A stretch of 64,000 bases of DNA, taken from NCBI GenBank assembly GCA_018672475.1, contig JABHFS010000146.1, positions 1-64,000 of the forward strand. Reading direction: 5' to 3'. This document shows, one piece after another, positions 43,174 to 50,799 of this stretch (its first letter is position 1; each line of letters opens with the position of its first letter). This DNA comes from Gemmatimonadota bacterium (GTDB taxonomy: Bacteria; Latescibacterota; UBA2968; UBA8231). The position numbers were made by a program, and so were the translations under genes. The notes below the pieces were generated by a model. The model was not told the origin of the DNA, ran no database searches, and saw only the letters and a program-made list of their open reading frames with translations.

Positions 43174-43587
43174 ATGGTCAATCAACAAACTGCAACGACG
43201 CAGGTGTCCCGTTCTGGATGGACCCTGGAGGACAAGAGCGATTTATTGTTAAAGCTCTACCAAAAGGCAATGCTCTGCATGGATGATGCGCTTGATTTAA
43301 TCGAGCGCGGTGAGATGGTGGAAAAAGGCAAGTGCCTTATTCAAGCGCAAGAAATTGTCATGCAATTGTCGGATGCTTTGGACTATCAGGGGGAGGGTTA
43401 TGAGGTGGCGGCGAATCTGAACAGATTATATATCTACGTCTACCGACTCTTGATCCGCGGCAATACCCGTCTGGACTGCGAGGCCATAGGTGAAGCTAGA
43501 GTGTTGATGGCAAGGCTATTGACGGCTTGGGAGCAGGTGGCTCAAGGGCCGGAGCCCGTCTTGCCGAGCAGTCGGGCTCGTTTCTGA
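43174..43587 (+). CDS. fliS: Flagellin export chaperone FliS
   Basis: A 137-residue helical protein of the FliS family, the cytosolic chaperone that keeps flagellin unfolded before type III export. Family features include the segment DLLLKLYQKAMLCMDDALDL (about 26-45), the LIQAQEIVMQLSDALDY helix (about 57-73), ANLNRLYIYVYRLLIRGN and a final helix with LLTAWEQVA. A perfect ribosome site AGGAGG (43161-43166) is 7 nt before ATG. No flagellin or fliD is adjacent, which is unusual for fliS. Confidence 0.9.
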   Translation: MVNQQTATTQVSRSGWTLEDKSDLLLKLYQKAMLCMDDALDLIERGEMVEKGKCLIQAQEIVMQLSDALDYQGEGYEVAANLNRLYIYVYRLLIRGNTRLDCEAIGEARVLMARLLTAWEQVAQGPEPVLPSSRARF

Positions 43588-43611
43588 GCTCGGAGTTTGT
43601 GCACCGCTTTC

Positions 43612-43640
43612 TTGACGTTGGGGGAGAATCCGATTAATTT
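43612..43640 (+). promoter_or_regulatory. Promoter for the ABC exporter genes
   Basis: TTGACG (43612-43617), a 17-nt spacer and TAATTT (43635-43640), 52 nt upstream of the chosen GTG start of the ATPase gene. There is no hairpin between fliS and this site, so read-through from fliS is also possible. Confidence 0.5.
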
Positions 43641-43691
43641 CCCATCCTGTTGTTCCGCAAAATGGCGGGACCAGATCCCAGGAGGGTTTCG

Positions 43692-44645
43692 GTGGACCCC
43701 CAGGTGCTCATCAGCATCTCTAAGCTTTCCCATACTTATGCAGGCACGCGAAAAAACCCGGGGCGCGAAGCGCTCAAGGGAGTCGATCTGGACATTGCGT
43801 CCGGTGAGATGCTCGCACTGCTCGGCCCCAATGGCAGTGGCAAGTCAACTTTGCTGCGCGTCTTAACTACGGCACTAGTCCCTACGGTGGGCGCTGTGCG
43901 GGTAGGCGGGGCGAGTCTGCAACAGAATCCGGCGGCTGTGCGCCGTCAGTTGGGGGTAGTCTTTCAAAACCCCGCGCTGGACGGCAAAATGACCGTCGGT
44001 GAAAACCTGTGGGCGTCGGGTTTGCTCTACGGTATGGGGCGGGCATTGCTGCGCGACCGCAGCCGGCAGCTATTACAAGCCGTCGATCTTGCGGATCGGG
44101 TGGATGAGCGTGTTGATAGTCTCTCAGGAGGCATGTCGCGACGCGTCGAATTGGCAAAAGCGCTTTTGCCCGAACCGGCAATCCTCATACTCGACGAGCC
44201 GACGGCCGGATTGGATCCGGTGGCCCGGCAAGAATTTTGGCGTTTGCTCGAAACGTTGAGGGATGGCGGCCGTCTGACCGTAGTCGTTTCGACTCATCTG
44301 CTCGATGAGGCCGACCGAGCAGATCGGGTGGCGATTTTACATGAGGGCCAAATGTTGGTATGTGACGACCCCAAGGCTCTACGACGCCAATTGGGGCAGG
44401 AGATACTCACGCTTAGCTGCGATGACGCCGAAGCGCTCAAAGGCGAAATAAATCGCGCAATGGGGCTGGAAGGTATCGTCGTCGATCAGGCGTTGCGCAT
44501 TCCGCTCGATGGGGATGTCAGCCTCGACGAAGTATTGCGTCTTTTTCGTCCGAAAATTCGTTCGTTGACAATCGCACATCCCTCCCTCGACGACGTATTT
44601 ATTCGCCACACCGGAGAGCGGTTGCTGGGGGGATTTACGAATTGA
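43692..44645 (+). CDS. ABC-2-type exporter ATP-binding protein
   Basis: A 317-residue ABC ATPase of the DrrA/CcmA type. Walker A GPNGSGKST is near residues 44-52, the Q-loop region is VVFQNPALDG, the signature is LSGGMSRRVELAK (near 139-151), Walker B is LILDEPTAGLDP (near 160-171) and the H-loop is STHLLDEADRADR. The C-terminal 80 residues are a DrrA-type regulatory region. GTG 43692 is preferred because GGAGGG (43681-43686) lies 5 nt upstream; ATG 43662 and 43650 are in frame but lack ribosome sites. Its TGA overlaps the TTG start of the permease gene, giving a coupled pair that exports an unknown substrate. Confidence 0.9.
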   Translation: MDPQVLISISKLSHTYAGTRKNPGREALKGVDLDIASGEMLALLGPNGSGKSTLLRVLTTALVPTVGAVRVGGASLQQNPAAVRRQLGVVFQNPALDGKMTVGENLWASGLLYGMGRALLRDRSRQLLQAVDLADRVDERVDSLSGGMSRRVELAKALLPEPAILILDEPTAGLDPVARQEFWRLLETLRDGGRLTVVVSTHLLDEADRADRVAILHEGQMLVCDDPKALRRQLGQEILTLSCDDAEALKGEINRAMGLEGIVVDQALRIPLDGDVSLDEVLRLFRPKIRSLTIAHPSLDDVFIRHTGERLLGGFTN

Positions 44646-45406
44646 ACGCGGCCTGGATTCTAGCCCACCGCGAAGTTATGCGTTTTATCCGCCAACCCAC
44701 CCGACTTTTCGGCAGTTTAGCTCAACCGCTCATGTTCTGGTTTTTTATGGGCTCGGGTTTCGCCGGTAGCTTCTCCGATGGTCTCTCCGAGCAAGATTAC
44801 GCTGAATTCTTTTACCCAGGCATCGTTCTGATGCTGCTGCTTTTCGCGGCCATTTTCTCGACGATTACCCTCATCGAAGATCGAAACGCAGGTTTCCTGC
44901 AGGGGGTGCTGGTCGCTCCCGTATCGCGTTTGAGCGTGGCGCTGGGCAAGTTGGCGGGGGGGACCTTGATCGCCCTGTTTCAATCGGGAATCTTTTTATT
45001 TTTAGCCCCCTTGGCCGGTATCGACATAGATCTTACGATGATATTGCTGCTCATTGGGATTTGTGCCCTAATTGGCATGGGGTTTACCGGGATGGGGTTT
45101 ATCGTCGCATGGAAATTGGACTCAACCGCCGGTTATCACGCCGTGATGAGCGTTGTTATGCTGCCGATGTGGTTGCTGTCCGGAGCGCTTTTCCCCGTTG
45201 AGGGGGCTGCTAGCTGGCTCGAGTGGGTGATGTTTTTTAATCCCGTGACCTATGCCATGGTGATTTTACGGCAGGCCTTCTATTTGACGCCGAGCCAATT
45301 GCTTGCAGATGCCGAATTCGTGCGGGCGTTGATCGTCTCGGCGGGGTGGACGGTGTTGATGGTGGCGGGGTCGGCTTGGATGGTTGCTCGCAGTCGAGGA
45401 GCTTAG
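44642..45406 (+). CDS. ABC-2-type transporter permease
   Basis: A 254-residue integral membrane protein with six predicted helices and the ABC-2 pattern: an N-terminal amphipathic stretch, EFFYPGIVLMLLLFAAIFS (near 50-68), a conserved central LIEDRNAGFLQGVLVAPVSR motif (near 77-96) and a late GALFPVEGAASWLEWVMFFNP segment. This EDR...G...P pattern is typical of DrrB/NodJ-like permeases. TTG start 44642 overlaps the ATPase stop (TTGA), which implies a stoichiometric transporter. The substrate could be a drug, lipid or polysaccharide; nothing local decides. Confidence 0.88.
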   Translation: MNAAWILAHREVMRFIRQPTRLFGSLAQPLMFWFFMGSGFAGSFSDGLSEQDYAEFFYPGIVLMLLLFAAIFSTITLIEDRNAGFLQGVLVAPVSRLSVALGKLAGGTLIALFQSGIFLFLAPLAGIDIDLTMILLLIGICALIGMGFTGMGFIVAWKLDSTAGYHAVMSVVMLPMWLLSGALFPVEGAASWLEWVMFFNPVTYAMVILRQAFYLTPSQLLADAEFVRALIVSAGWTVLMVAGSAWMVARSRGA

Positions 45407-45412
45407 GCCCGG

Positions 45413-45826
45413 CTATAGTTGATATAGCATTAAATAGACCACAACACCGCTAATCGATACATAAATCCACACCGGCCATACCCATCGTGCAAGTCGCCGG
45501 TGACCAGCGAAATCCCCCTTTAAAGCACGCAAGACGATAAGAATGATAAAAGGAACGACTAGTGCGGCGAGGATTACGTGCGGGATAAGCACGGCAAAGT
45601 AGATGGGGCGGGTCCAGTCGTGGTGAGGGTAGGGGACTGAACCGACAAAGAAGTGGTAAACGAGATAGGAGCAGAGGAATAGCCCAGAGCAGAACAGAGC
45701 CGCCAGCATCGTTTTGCGGTGGGCTTCTCGCTCGCCGCGATGGATCAATAGATAACCCCTTATTAGCAGGGTCGCGCTCAGGACGTTGAGACAGGCATTT
45801 AGCGTGGGCAGGTCGTAGACGTTCAT
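45413..45826 (-). CDS. DUF420 (YozB/CtaM-like) membrane protein
   Basis: A 137-residue protein with four membrane helices and histidines at their ends (IHRGEREAHRKTM near 28-40, VYHFF near 56-60, PHHDWTRPIYF near 67-77, LIPHVILA near 80-87, GHRRLARWVWPVWIYVSISGV near 108-128). This matches the DUF420 family, represented by YozB/CtaM, with a role in haem-copper oxidase assembly reported for CtaM. It is convergent with the ABC permease (6 nt apart). No cytochrome oxidase genes are within the window. Confidence 0.82.
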   Translation of the reverse strand: MNVYDLPTLNACLNVLSATLLIRGYLLIHRGEREAHRKTMLAALFCSGLFLCSYLVYHFFVGSVPYPHHDWTRPIYFAVLIPHVILAALVVPFIILIVLRALKGDFAGHRRLARWVWPVWIYVSISGVVVYLMLYQL

Positions 45827-45855
45827 AGGTCAGGTCGCAGGAGTTTTACAGCACG

Positions 45856-46213
45856 GAAATTATCGATGCACACCACCACTTATGGGATTTGAGCGGTTTT
45901 AACTATGGCTGGCAAGGCCATAGTCGCAGTTGAATGGCACCTTTGCAATCGGCGATTACGAAGAAAATACGGCAGAATTCAATGTCGTCAAATCAATCGA
46001 TGTACAAGCCGATGTTGATCCGGAGTTCGCTCTGCAGGAGAGAGAAGTTTTTAGATTTGACAGGGTAATGTTTGGCAGCGATTGGCCGGTTTGTCTGCTC
46101 GGATTGAATATGGCGAGTGGGTCGCTTGGGTCGAGAAGGCAACCAGCGGTGCTACGGAAGTGCTGCGACGGAGTTTTTTTTACGAGACGGCGGCTCGTTT
46201 TTATCGACTCTAA
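45856..46213 (+). pseudogene. Decayed amidohydrolase-2 (fuconolactonase/PDC lactonase-like) gene
   Basis: Pieces of one gene are visible in three frames. EIIDAHHHLWDLSGFNY (45856-45906) carries the N-terminal HxH metal motif and runs into TGA 45931-45933. A second frame from about 45930 gives NGTFAIGDYEENTAEFNVV, then KSIDVQADVDPEF. It jumps directly to RVMFGSDWPVCLLGL (to about 46107), skipping roughly 170 residues that normally lie between these motifs. A third frame from about 46107 reads EYGEWVAWVEKAT and ends ETAARFYRL before TAA 46211-46213. The intact family is about 280 residues. No start codon or ribosome site remains, so a large internal deletion and at least two frameshifts have destroyed it. 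Confidence 0.88.
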
Positions 46214-46221
46214 ACGTGGTC

Positions 46222-46764
46222 TCAGGTCAGTTCTTCGTGTTCGCCAAAGCCCATCTTTTTGCGCTGGATCCGGCGCTTGCGGCCGGATTGCTCTTCTTCT
46301 TCTTCTTTAATTTTCTTCTTTTCTGCGTTTCTTTCCTGCTCCTGTATCCCCTCATAATGTGCGCGCATTTTGCCTTCTAGATCCTCGATTGGGGCGATTT
46401 CTTCAGACAGTGTGCTGACACGTTCTGTGTTGTCTTTCATCCCATCTCGGACCCGGCCTAATAAGCTCTCTATTTTAGACAGTTTGGGACGTAGATCGCC
46501 TAGGTCACGGGTAAAACCCAAGATCGTCCGGATGGCCATAAAAAGGGTGCCGCAAATAACAACGCTGGCTATGAGTTCAGTACTGAGCAGGCTTCCGATT
46601 CTGTGCCTCCGTTGTTTTGTAAGGCATTGGCTACGAAAAGAGGTAATTTGCCGTGCAAAAATACAAAAAAGCCAACGCCCAAGCAAACCCTCATTACTCT
46701 CCGCCGTTGTAGTGGACTGCCCACCGTTCGGTAGGCGGTCTACCAGGTCGGGGAAAGTCCACAT
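46222..46764 (-). CDS. Membrane-anchored coiled-coil protein, start uncertain
   Basis: A reading frame of up to 180 residues. The credible part is the last 125: a hydrophobic span (ELIASVVICGTLFMAIRTI), then a heptad-like helical region (LSKIESLLGRVRDGMKDNTE), then a highly charged tail with alternating acidic and basic runs (KKKIKEEEEEQSGRKRRIQR). Unknown function. ATG 46764 would start only 3 nt after the PhyH stop and add an unlikely leader. TTG 46686 is another candidate. A good ribosome site (GGAGG, 46610-46606) sits just before an in-frame ATC at 46599, where no standard start exists. Codon sense and the charged tail support a real gene, but the start is unresolved. Confidence 0.45.
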   Translation of the reverse strand: MWTFPDLVDRLPNGGQSTTTAESNEGLLGRWLFCIFARQITSFRSQCLTKQRRHRIGSLLSTELIASVVICGTLFMAIRTILGFTRDLGDLRPKLSKIESLLGRVRDGMKDNTERVSTLSEEIAPIEDLEGKMRAHYEGIQEQERNAEKKKIKEEEEEQSGRKRRIQRKKMGFGEHEELT

Positions 46765-46767
46765 CCT

Positions 46768-47598
46768 TCAGGAGTGGTCTGTATGTGCGGATGCGTATTC
46801 GTTCCCCGCGTTCCAACCGGAATAGTGTTCTTCTAAGGCTGCCAGCGTTTGCGCCGTGTAGTACGGGTGCCCGGCGGGAGGGAAATGAAATAACTCACGG
46901 TCTTTTGCGCTGAGTCCGCTGATGAATTTTCGGAAGTCGGCGTTGTGACCGACGTCCGTGTAGTGGCAGACCCCTTCCCAGGCGTGATCGCCGTGCCCGA
47001 AAGCAAAGCCCCAGGTGTAGCGCTGGCCGTCCTCGCGGGTATAATCGCTGGCGGAATGCCAGGTGTGGGTGTGGAAAATACAAAGGGTTCCGCCTTCGCA
47101 TATCAGGGGCTCGGCTTTTTCTATATCGCCCTCGTGTTCGTGGGCGACCAGCCGCAACGGCGCCTGGCCTTCTGCAACCGGTTCGGGGTGAATCCAGAAC
47201 CAGATCTGCTTGTGCGTCCTGTCATTGGTCGGCGGCAGCAGAGAATTATTGCCATTGTCGAGATGCGCATTATTCGCCCCCGATTTGAAGCCGGGATACC
47301 TCGCCAGACAGCTTCGCGGTCGAAAATGGATGTGGTCGGTGCGAAACCATTTCTGCGCGAACTGAATGGCATCGCGATTTACCGCAGCGTCGTTGAGTAT
47401 CGGTTCGGGAAAAGGGAAGAGACTCGAGCCCCAGCGTCCTTCCGGTGGGTCATGCTCAATCTCGTTCCAGGGCTTTAATATCGTACGGACCGCGGCGGCG
47501 ATCTCCTGCCGCTGCCCTTCGTCGAGGAAGTCGTGCACAATCACGTAGCCCCGTTCTTCAAGCTCGTCGATGTGATTGTCGGTCAATTTATTGGGCAT
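46768..47598 (-). CDS. Phytanoyl-CoA dioxygenase (PhyH) family protein
   Basis: A 276-residue Fe(II)/2-oxoglutarate-dependent oxygenase. The iron ligands are visible as the HxD pair His112/Asp114 (AHLDNGNN) and the distal His181 (TWHSAS), with Arg193 (GQRYTWGF) as the likely 2-oxoglutarate ligand. The N-terminal ELEERGYVIVHDFLD is typical of the family. The substrate is not predictable; bacterial PhyH proteins hydroxylate varied small molecules. No obvious ribosome site is seen before ATG 47598. Its neighbours are a dead amidohydrolase gene and an integrase, suggesting a gene-turnover zone. Confidence 0.9.
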   Translation of the reverse strand: MPNKLTDNHIDELEERGYVIVHDFLDEGQRQEIAAAVRTILKPWNEIEHDPPEGRWGSSLFPFPEPILNDAAVNRDAIQFAQKWFRTDHIHFRPRSCLARYPGFKSGANNAHLDNGNNSLLPPTNDRTHKQIWFWIHPEPVAEGQAPLRLVAHEHEGDIEKAEPLICEGGTLCIFHTHTWHSASDYTREDGQRYTWGFAFGHGDHAWEGVCHYTDVGHNADFRKFISGLSAKDRELFHFPPAGHPYYTAQTLAALEEHYSGWNAGNEYASAHTDHS

Positions 47599-47645
47599 CA
47601 GGCGCTCCTGTTGAGGTGTTGTATCTTTGCCTGCGAGAATAGTCT

Positions 47646-47672
47646 AATAAAAAGCCCGTTCGTCCATCGGGC
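47646..47672 (-). terminator. Rho-independent terminator downstream of the integrase
   Basis: On the minus strand: GCCCG, a 9-nt loop, CGGGC, then TTTTTATT. It lies 120 nt after the integrase stop and 48 nt before the PhyH start, so the two genes are separate transcripts. Confidence 0.65.
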
Positions 47673-47791
47673 CGGCCGAGTCTAAAAGAGGCGCCGCGTA
47701 AAGGCGCGTCGTCGTAGTTGCTGTGGGCAAAGCTTCGCATAGCGGGTGATGATAGCGGCAAGGTGGTCGGGTAGGGGAGAAAGAGGGGCGA

Positions 47792-48916
47792 TCATTTAGA
47801 ATCCCCTAATGGGAATTGCTCTAGCGCGTCTGTCCGTTCCGGAAGATCCGGCGGCACATCGGCATACCGCAAAACCATCTCGTAGCTGTCCCATCCACCC
47901 AGCTCCATCAATCGATCTAAGCCCGTCCCTGCGCGGCGGTGTCTCGTCGCCCAGGTATGACGGAGCATGTGAAGTGTCACCGTGCGCCCCTCACCGAGAT
48001 TGGCGGCATTGGCGGCTTTCTGTAGAGACTTTGTTACGCTCATAAATGGGATGATGTTATTCGTTGGGATCGAATCGTTGGGCCAGCTTATTTCCTGCTC
48101 GATTTTACCGCGGACTATCTTGAATGTGCTGCCGCCGCGCATTGAATCTAGGAGTTCGGCCGTACGGGGGGGGATGGGCAGGACCCTATCCTCGGAATCC
48201 TTGGAGCTCCGGATGACTAATTCGCGGCGATCGGATATCACATCTCTCCATTCGAGTCGAAACAACTGTGATCGACGTAGGCCGGTATCTACTAAGATCT
48301 GAAACATCACCTGGCAGTAATCCGGCAAGCGCTTGAAGACGGCCAAGTATTCGTCGTCCGTTAATGCCTTGGGGGTTCGCTTGGGGACCTTCTCGTATTT
48401 TAGTTTCTCGGCTGGATTACTAGGAATATACTCCGCTTCCACGGCAAATTTAAACAGGCCTCGGATGGTGGCCCGATACCGGTTCCAGCTCGATTGCTGC
48501 GTTGTGCTTGTGTGGGTGCCGAGGAAGGTCAGGATATCGGTATGGCGAATCTGGGCGATAGAGTGCTCGCCCCATTGTTCGTTCATCTTATCGAGAAGCG
48601 GCTTTGTCGAGGCTTTGGTGGGGGGCGCCCAGTCGGCACCGGGCCCCTTCGGTCCGTCGTCTTGTTCGCCCATGAACTGCTCGATCACTTCGCCGACGGT
48701 TACGGACCGATTGCGTTTAAGGGCTTCAAGGCGGCCGTTGTCGCCCGCCTCAAGCAGCTTGTTGAGCTGGCGGGCGCGCTGCTTGGCAACTTTCAAATTC
48801 TTCGTCTTAAGGGTCTTCTTGCGCTGATGGCCAGTGCTGTCACGATAATACGCAGTCCAGTAGGGGCTACCGGATTGTTTGAAGATGGAGACTTTGCCTT
48901 CGTAGTATCGTTTCAT
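47792..48916 (-). CDS. Tyrosine recombinase (phage-type integrase)
   Basis: A 374-residue site-specific recombinase. The N-terminal AP2-like DNA-binding arm (KVSIFKQSGSPYWTAYYRD) is followed by a SAM-like core-binding domain (about 75-185). The catalytic domain has the first Arg in DTGLRRSQLFRLEW, the HxxR box in HMLRHTWATRH, and the nucleophile Tyr in VLRYADV. The second His/Trp position is Trp (GGWDSYEMV), which is allowed. ATG 48916 is used; an in-frame ATG at 48952 would add 12 residues. It lies directly 3' of tRNA-Thr, the usual place for an integrase of an element inserted in a tRNA gene. No other phage or conjugation gene is nearby, so the element is probably a remnant or a very small island. 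Confidence 0.92.
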   Translation of the reverse strand: MKRYYEGKVSIFKQSGSPYWTAYYRDSTGHQRKKTLKTKNLKVAKQRARQLNKLLEAGDNGRLEALKRNRSVTVGEVIEQFMGEQDDGPKGPGADWAPPTKASTKPLLDKMNEQWGEHSIAQIRHTDILTFLGTHTSTTQQSSWNRYRATIRGLFKFAVEAEYIPSNPAEKLKYEKVPKRTPKALTDDEYLAVFKRLPDYCQVMFQILVDTGLRRSQLFRLEWRDVISDRRELVIRSSKDSEDRVLPIPPRTAELLDSMRGGSTFKIVRGKIEQEISWPNDSIPTNNIIPFMSVTKSLQKAANAANLGEGRTVTLHMLRHTWATRHRRAGTGLDRLMELGGWDSYEMVLRYADVPPDLPERTDALEQFPLGDSK

Positions 48917-49076
48917 GCGGACAATGATAGAGCGCAGAGAGCGGAATTGCAATCAAAATATTAGTCACGCTTTAGTCACATGAAAAATGGAAAGGGCGAA
49001 TCGGCATGGACGGGAACGGACGGCTTTAAACCGCTAGAGTAGAGGTGAGACATAAGTCATTTTATTACAAGGATAT

Positions 49077-49112
49077 AAAAAATAACCCCCTGTAAAAACA
49101 GGAGGTTATTTT
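49077..49112 (-). terminator. Terminator of tRNA-Thr
   Basis: On the minus strand AATAACCTCCTG, loop TTTTTA, CAGGGGGTTATT, then TTTTATA. The 12-bp stem pairs fully with one G-U wobble in this orientation. It starts 3 nt after the tRNA CCA end. It may also terminate plus-strand transcripts (T run 49108-49113). Confidence 0.75.
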
Positions 49113-49114
49113 TA

Positions 49115-49190
49115 TGGAGCCGCCACACGGAATTGAACCGTGGACCTATTCATTACGAGTGAATTGCTCTACCATCTGAGCTATGGCGGC
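49115..49190 (-). tRNA. tRNA-Thr (anticodon CGT)
   Basis: A complete 76-nt cloverleaf. The acceptor stem is GCCGCCA/TGGCGGC with discriminator T and encoded CCA. The D arm is TAGCTCAGATGGTAGAGCA. The anticodon stem ATTCA/TGAAT has loop CTCGTAA (anticodon CGT, reads ACG). The variable loop is AGGTC and the T arm is CACGG-TTCAATT-CCGTG. It has its own promoter and terminator. The integrase gene begins about 200 nt beyond its 3' end. Confidence 0.97.
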
Positions 49191-49230
49191 TAAATAGTTG
49201 TCGGCCAGTTGCTTGGCTGTACAAAAATAA

Positions 49231-49259
49231 AAAATATACGAGGCTCACATTGGTGTCAA
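49231..49259 (-). promoter_or_regulatory. Promoter for tRNA-Thr
   Basis: On the minus strand TTGACA (49259-49254), a 17-nt spacer and TATTTT (49236-49231), about 40 nt upstream of the tRNA 5' end and directly after the ftsA stop. Confidence 0.75.
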
Positions 49260-49271
49260 GAGCCGCGTGAA

Positions 49272-50486
49272 TTAAAAGAAGCTGAATAGCTTGCCCAAAG
49301 TGTTCATAAAACCACTTCCAGTCCTTTCAGTACTGCGGGCTTCACGCATTTCTCCGTGTTCGTCTGCGGCAAAACGCAACAGGCCGACAGCCGCGGCATA
49401 ACTTGGATTGCCGAGTGCTTCAGGAGCAATAATGTCCCTTGGGGTGCCTATGCGCACATGGTGCCCCAAAACCTCTTCGGCCAAGGGCACGATCTGATCA
49501 AGCATAGCGCCACCGCCAGTGAGGACTATACCGGCGGACAGATGGTTGTTATGAGGGGCATCTGCGAGTGCTCGATGGACGTGTTCAAAAATCTCTCGCT
49601 GACGTGCCTCAATGATCTCGCTAAACTGTTGTCGGGTCATCGTGCATGTGCGACCGGCTGTCGTGCGATAAGTAACCGTCTGGTCACCTTCTTCGCCCTG
49701 ACAGTTGACGCTACCAAATTGGCGCTTGAGTTGCTCGGCTTCGCGCGGCGGTATGCTCAGGACCACGGAGAGGTCACGAGTAATGTCTTCGCCGCCAAGC
49801 GGGATTTCTTCCACATGGCGCATCGAACCGCAAAACAGAGACAAGTCGCAGGTGCCAGCGCCGATGTCGAGTAGGCCGACGCCCATATCGCGCTCGTCAT
49901 GGGAGAGTGTCGCGTGGGCGGCACCAACGCTTTCGAGTAGGAAGCCCGCAATCTCGAGGCCGGCCTCGGAGGCGGCATGTTTGAGGGTCGTACAGGCGTT
50001 GCCGGAAGCCGAAATCGTCAACATCTCAACAGACAGGCGATTACCGTGCAACCAGAGCGGATTTTGCACAGGTTCTCCGTCGACGGCATAACTTTGTACA
50101 AAGCGGTGCATGACAGTCTGGGATTGATTTGTGTGGTCTTGCTCAGCGGCTATAAGAGCCCGGTCTCTGTCTTCTTCAGAAATGGGGTTGGAACTGCCGG
50201 AAATAGCCACGGTACTGCAATTGGTTTGGGCGGTGATATCCTCACCAGCCATACCAAGGTAGGCCCCGGAAATCTTAAGGCCAGCGGAGCGTTCGGCTTC
50301 GGCAACGGAGTTGCGGATGGCTTCGACGACCTGGGGCATATCAATAACAACGCTACGGCGCAGGCCAGTGCAGGGGTTTTGGCCCATGCCTAAGATTTTG
50401 ACCTGGGAATCATTTTGAACCTCACCTACAAGGCATAGGACTTTCGAAGCACCAATATCGAGAACGACGACGGGAGATCCAGTCAT
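49272..50486 (-). CDS. ftsA: Cell division protein FtsA
   Basis: A 404-residue actin-like ATPase that links FtsZ to the membrane. The phosphate 1 motif is VVLDIGASKVLCLVGE (7-22), and the SHS2/1C domain follows (LRRSVVIDMPQVVEAIRNSV). Phosphate 2 is GLLDIGAGTCDLSLF (near 208-222), and the adenosine motif is GIVLTGGGAMLDQI (near 325-338). The C-terminal amphipathic anchor (FMNTLGKLFSFF) is clear. The gene is not beside ftsZ or ftsQ in this window, so it lies outside a classical dcw cluster or at its far edge. It reads towards tRNA-Thr. Confidence 0.9.
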   Translation of the reverse strand: MTGSPVVVLDIGASKVLCLVGEVQNDSQVKILGMGQNPCTGLRRSVVIDMPQVVEAIRNSVAEAERSAGLKISGAYLGMAGEDITAQTNCSTVAISGSSNPISEEDRDRALIAAEQDHTNQSQTVMHRFVQSYAVDGEPVQNPLWLHGNRLSVEMLTISASGNACTTLKHAASEAGLEIAGFLLESVGAAHATLSHDERDMGVGLLDIGAGTCDLSLFCGSMRHVEEIPLGGEDITRDLSVVLSIPPREAEQLKRQFGSVNCQGEEGDQTVTYRTTAGRTCTMTRQQFSEIIEARQREIFEHVHRALADAPHNNHLSAGIVLTGGGAMLDQIVPLAEEVLGHHVRIGTPRDIIAPEALGNPSYAAAVGLLRFAADEHGEMREARSTERTGSGFMNTLGKLFSFF

Positions 50487-50799
50487 GGTTGTTCTACCTG
50501 ACTTTCTAGGCTCTGCCGCAAAAACAACAAATGTATAGCGGCTGTATATTATCTATTGGAAGAGGAGTAAAATCACCGTATTGAGCGGTGTAGAGCACGA
50601 CGGGTGGGGGGTGCCTGCTCTATAAATACTAGCTGTTGTATAAACTAGGGACAGAACCTAGGACAAGTGGGAAACTCGCCCTGCTGTAAGCACTTACAGC
50701 GATTCAGTCGTTTTAAAAGGATAATGAAGAGAACCAGGAAAGTCAAGCACAATTAAATCAATCAATTGAATTCATGTAAATTCATGTAAAGAATAGAGA
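50487..50799. other. Intergenic region with an 18-bp palindrome
   Basis: A 313-bp gap between ftsA and the response regulator gene (both minus). It holds the perfect palindrome GCTGTAAG-CA-CTTACAGC (50683-50700), which looks like a dimeric regulator site. It also holds a direct repeat ATTCATGTAA twice (50770-50789) next to the response regulator stop, and a small hairpin CACCG/CGGTG (about 50576-50592) in the ftsA leader. AT-rich TAATAT/TATACA sequences near 50550-50555 could be an ftsA -10 box. No gene seen. Confidence 0.5.

Noticed and set aside
45930-46310. Plus-strand frame as an intact small gene
   Set aside because: Its readable motifs belong to an amidohydrolase with a large deletion; the end is out-of-frame sequence beyond the original stop at 46213.
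46945-47478. 177-residue plus-strand frame over the PhyH gene
   Set aside because: It is antisense to a gene with intact iron-ligand motifs and shows no family features.
45827-49190. Second copy of the tRNA-Thr 3' end as the far attachment site
   Set aside because: No match to the T-arm/acceptor sequence was found between the integrase and the amidohydrolase remnant, so island borders are not called.
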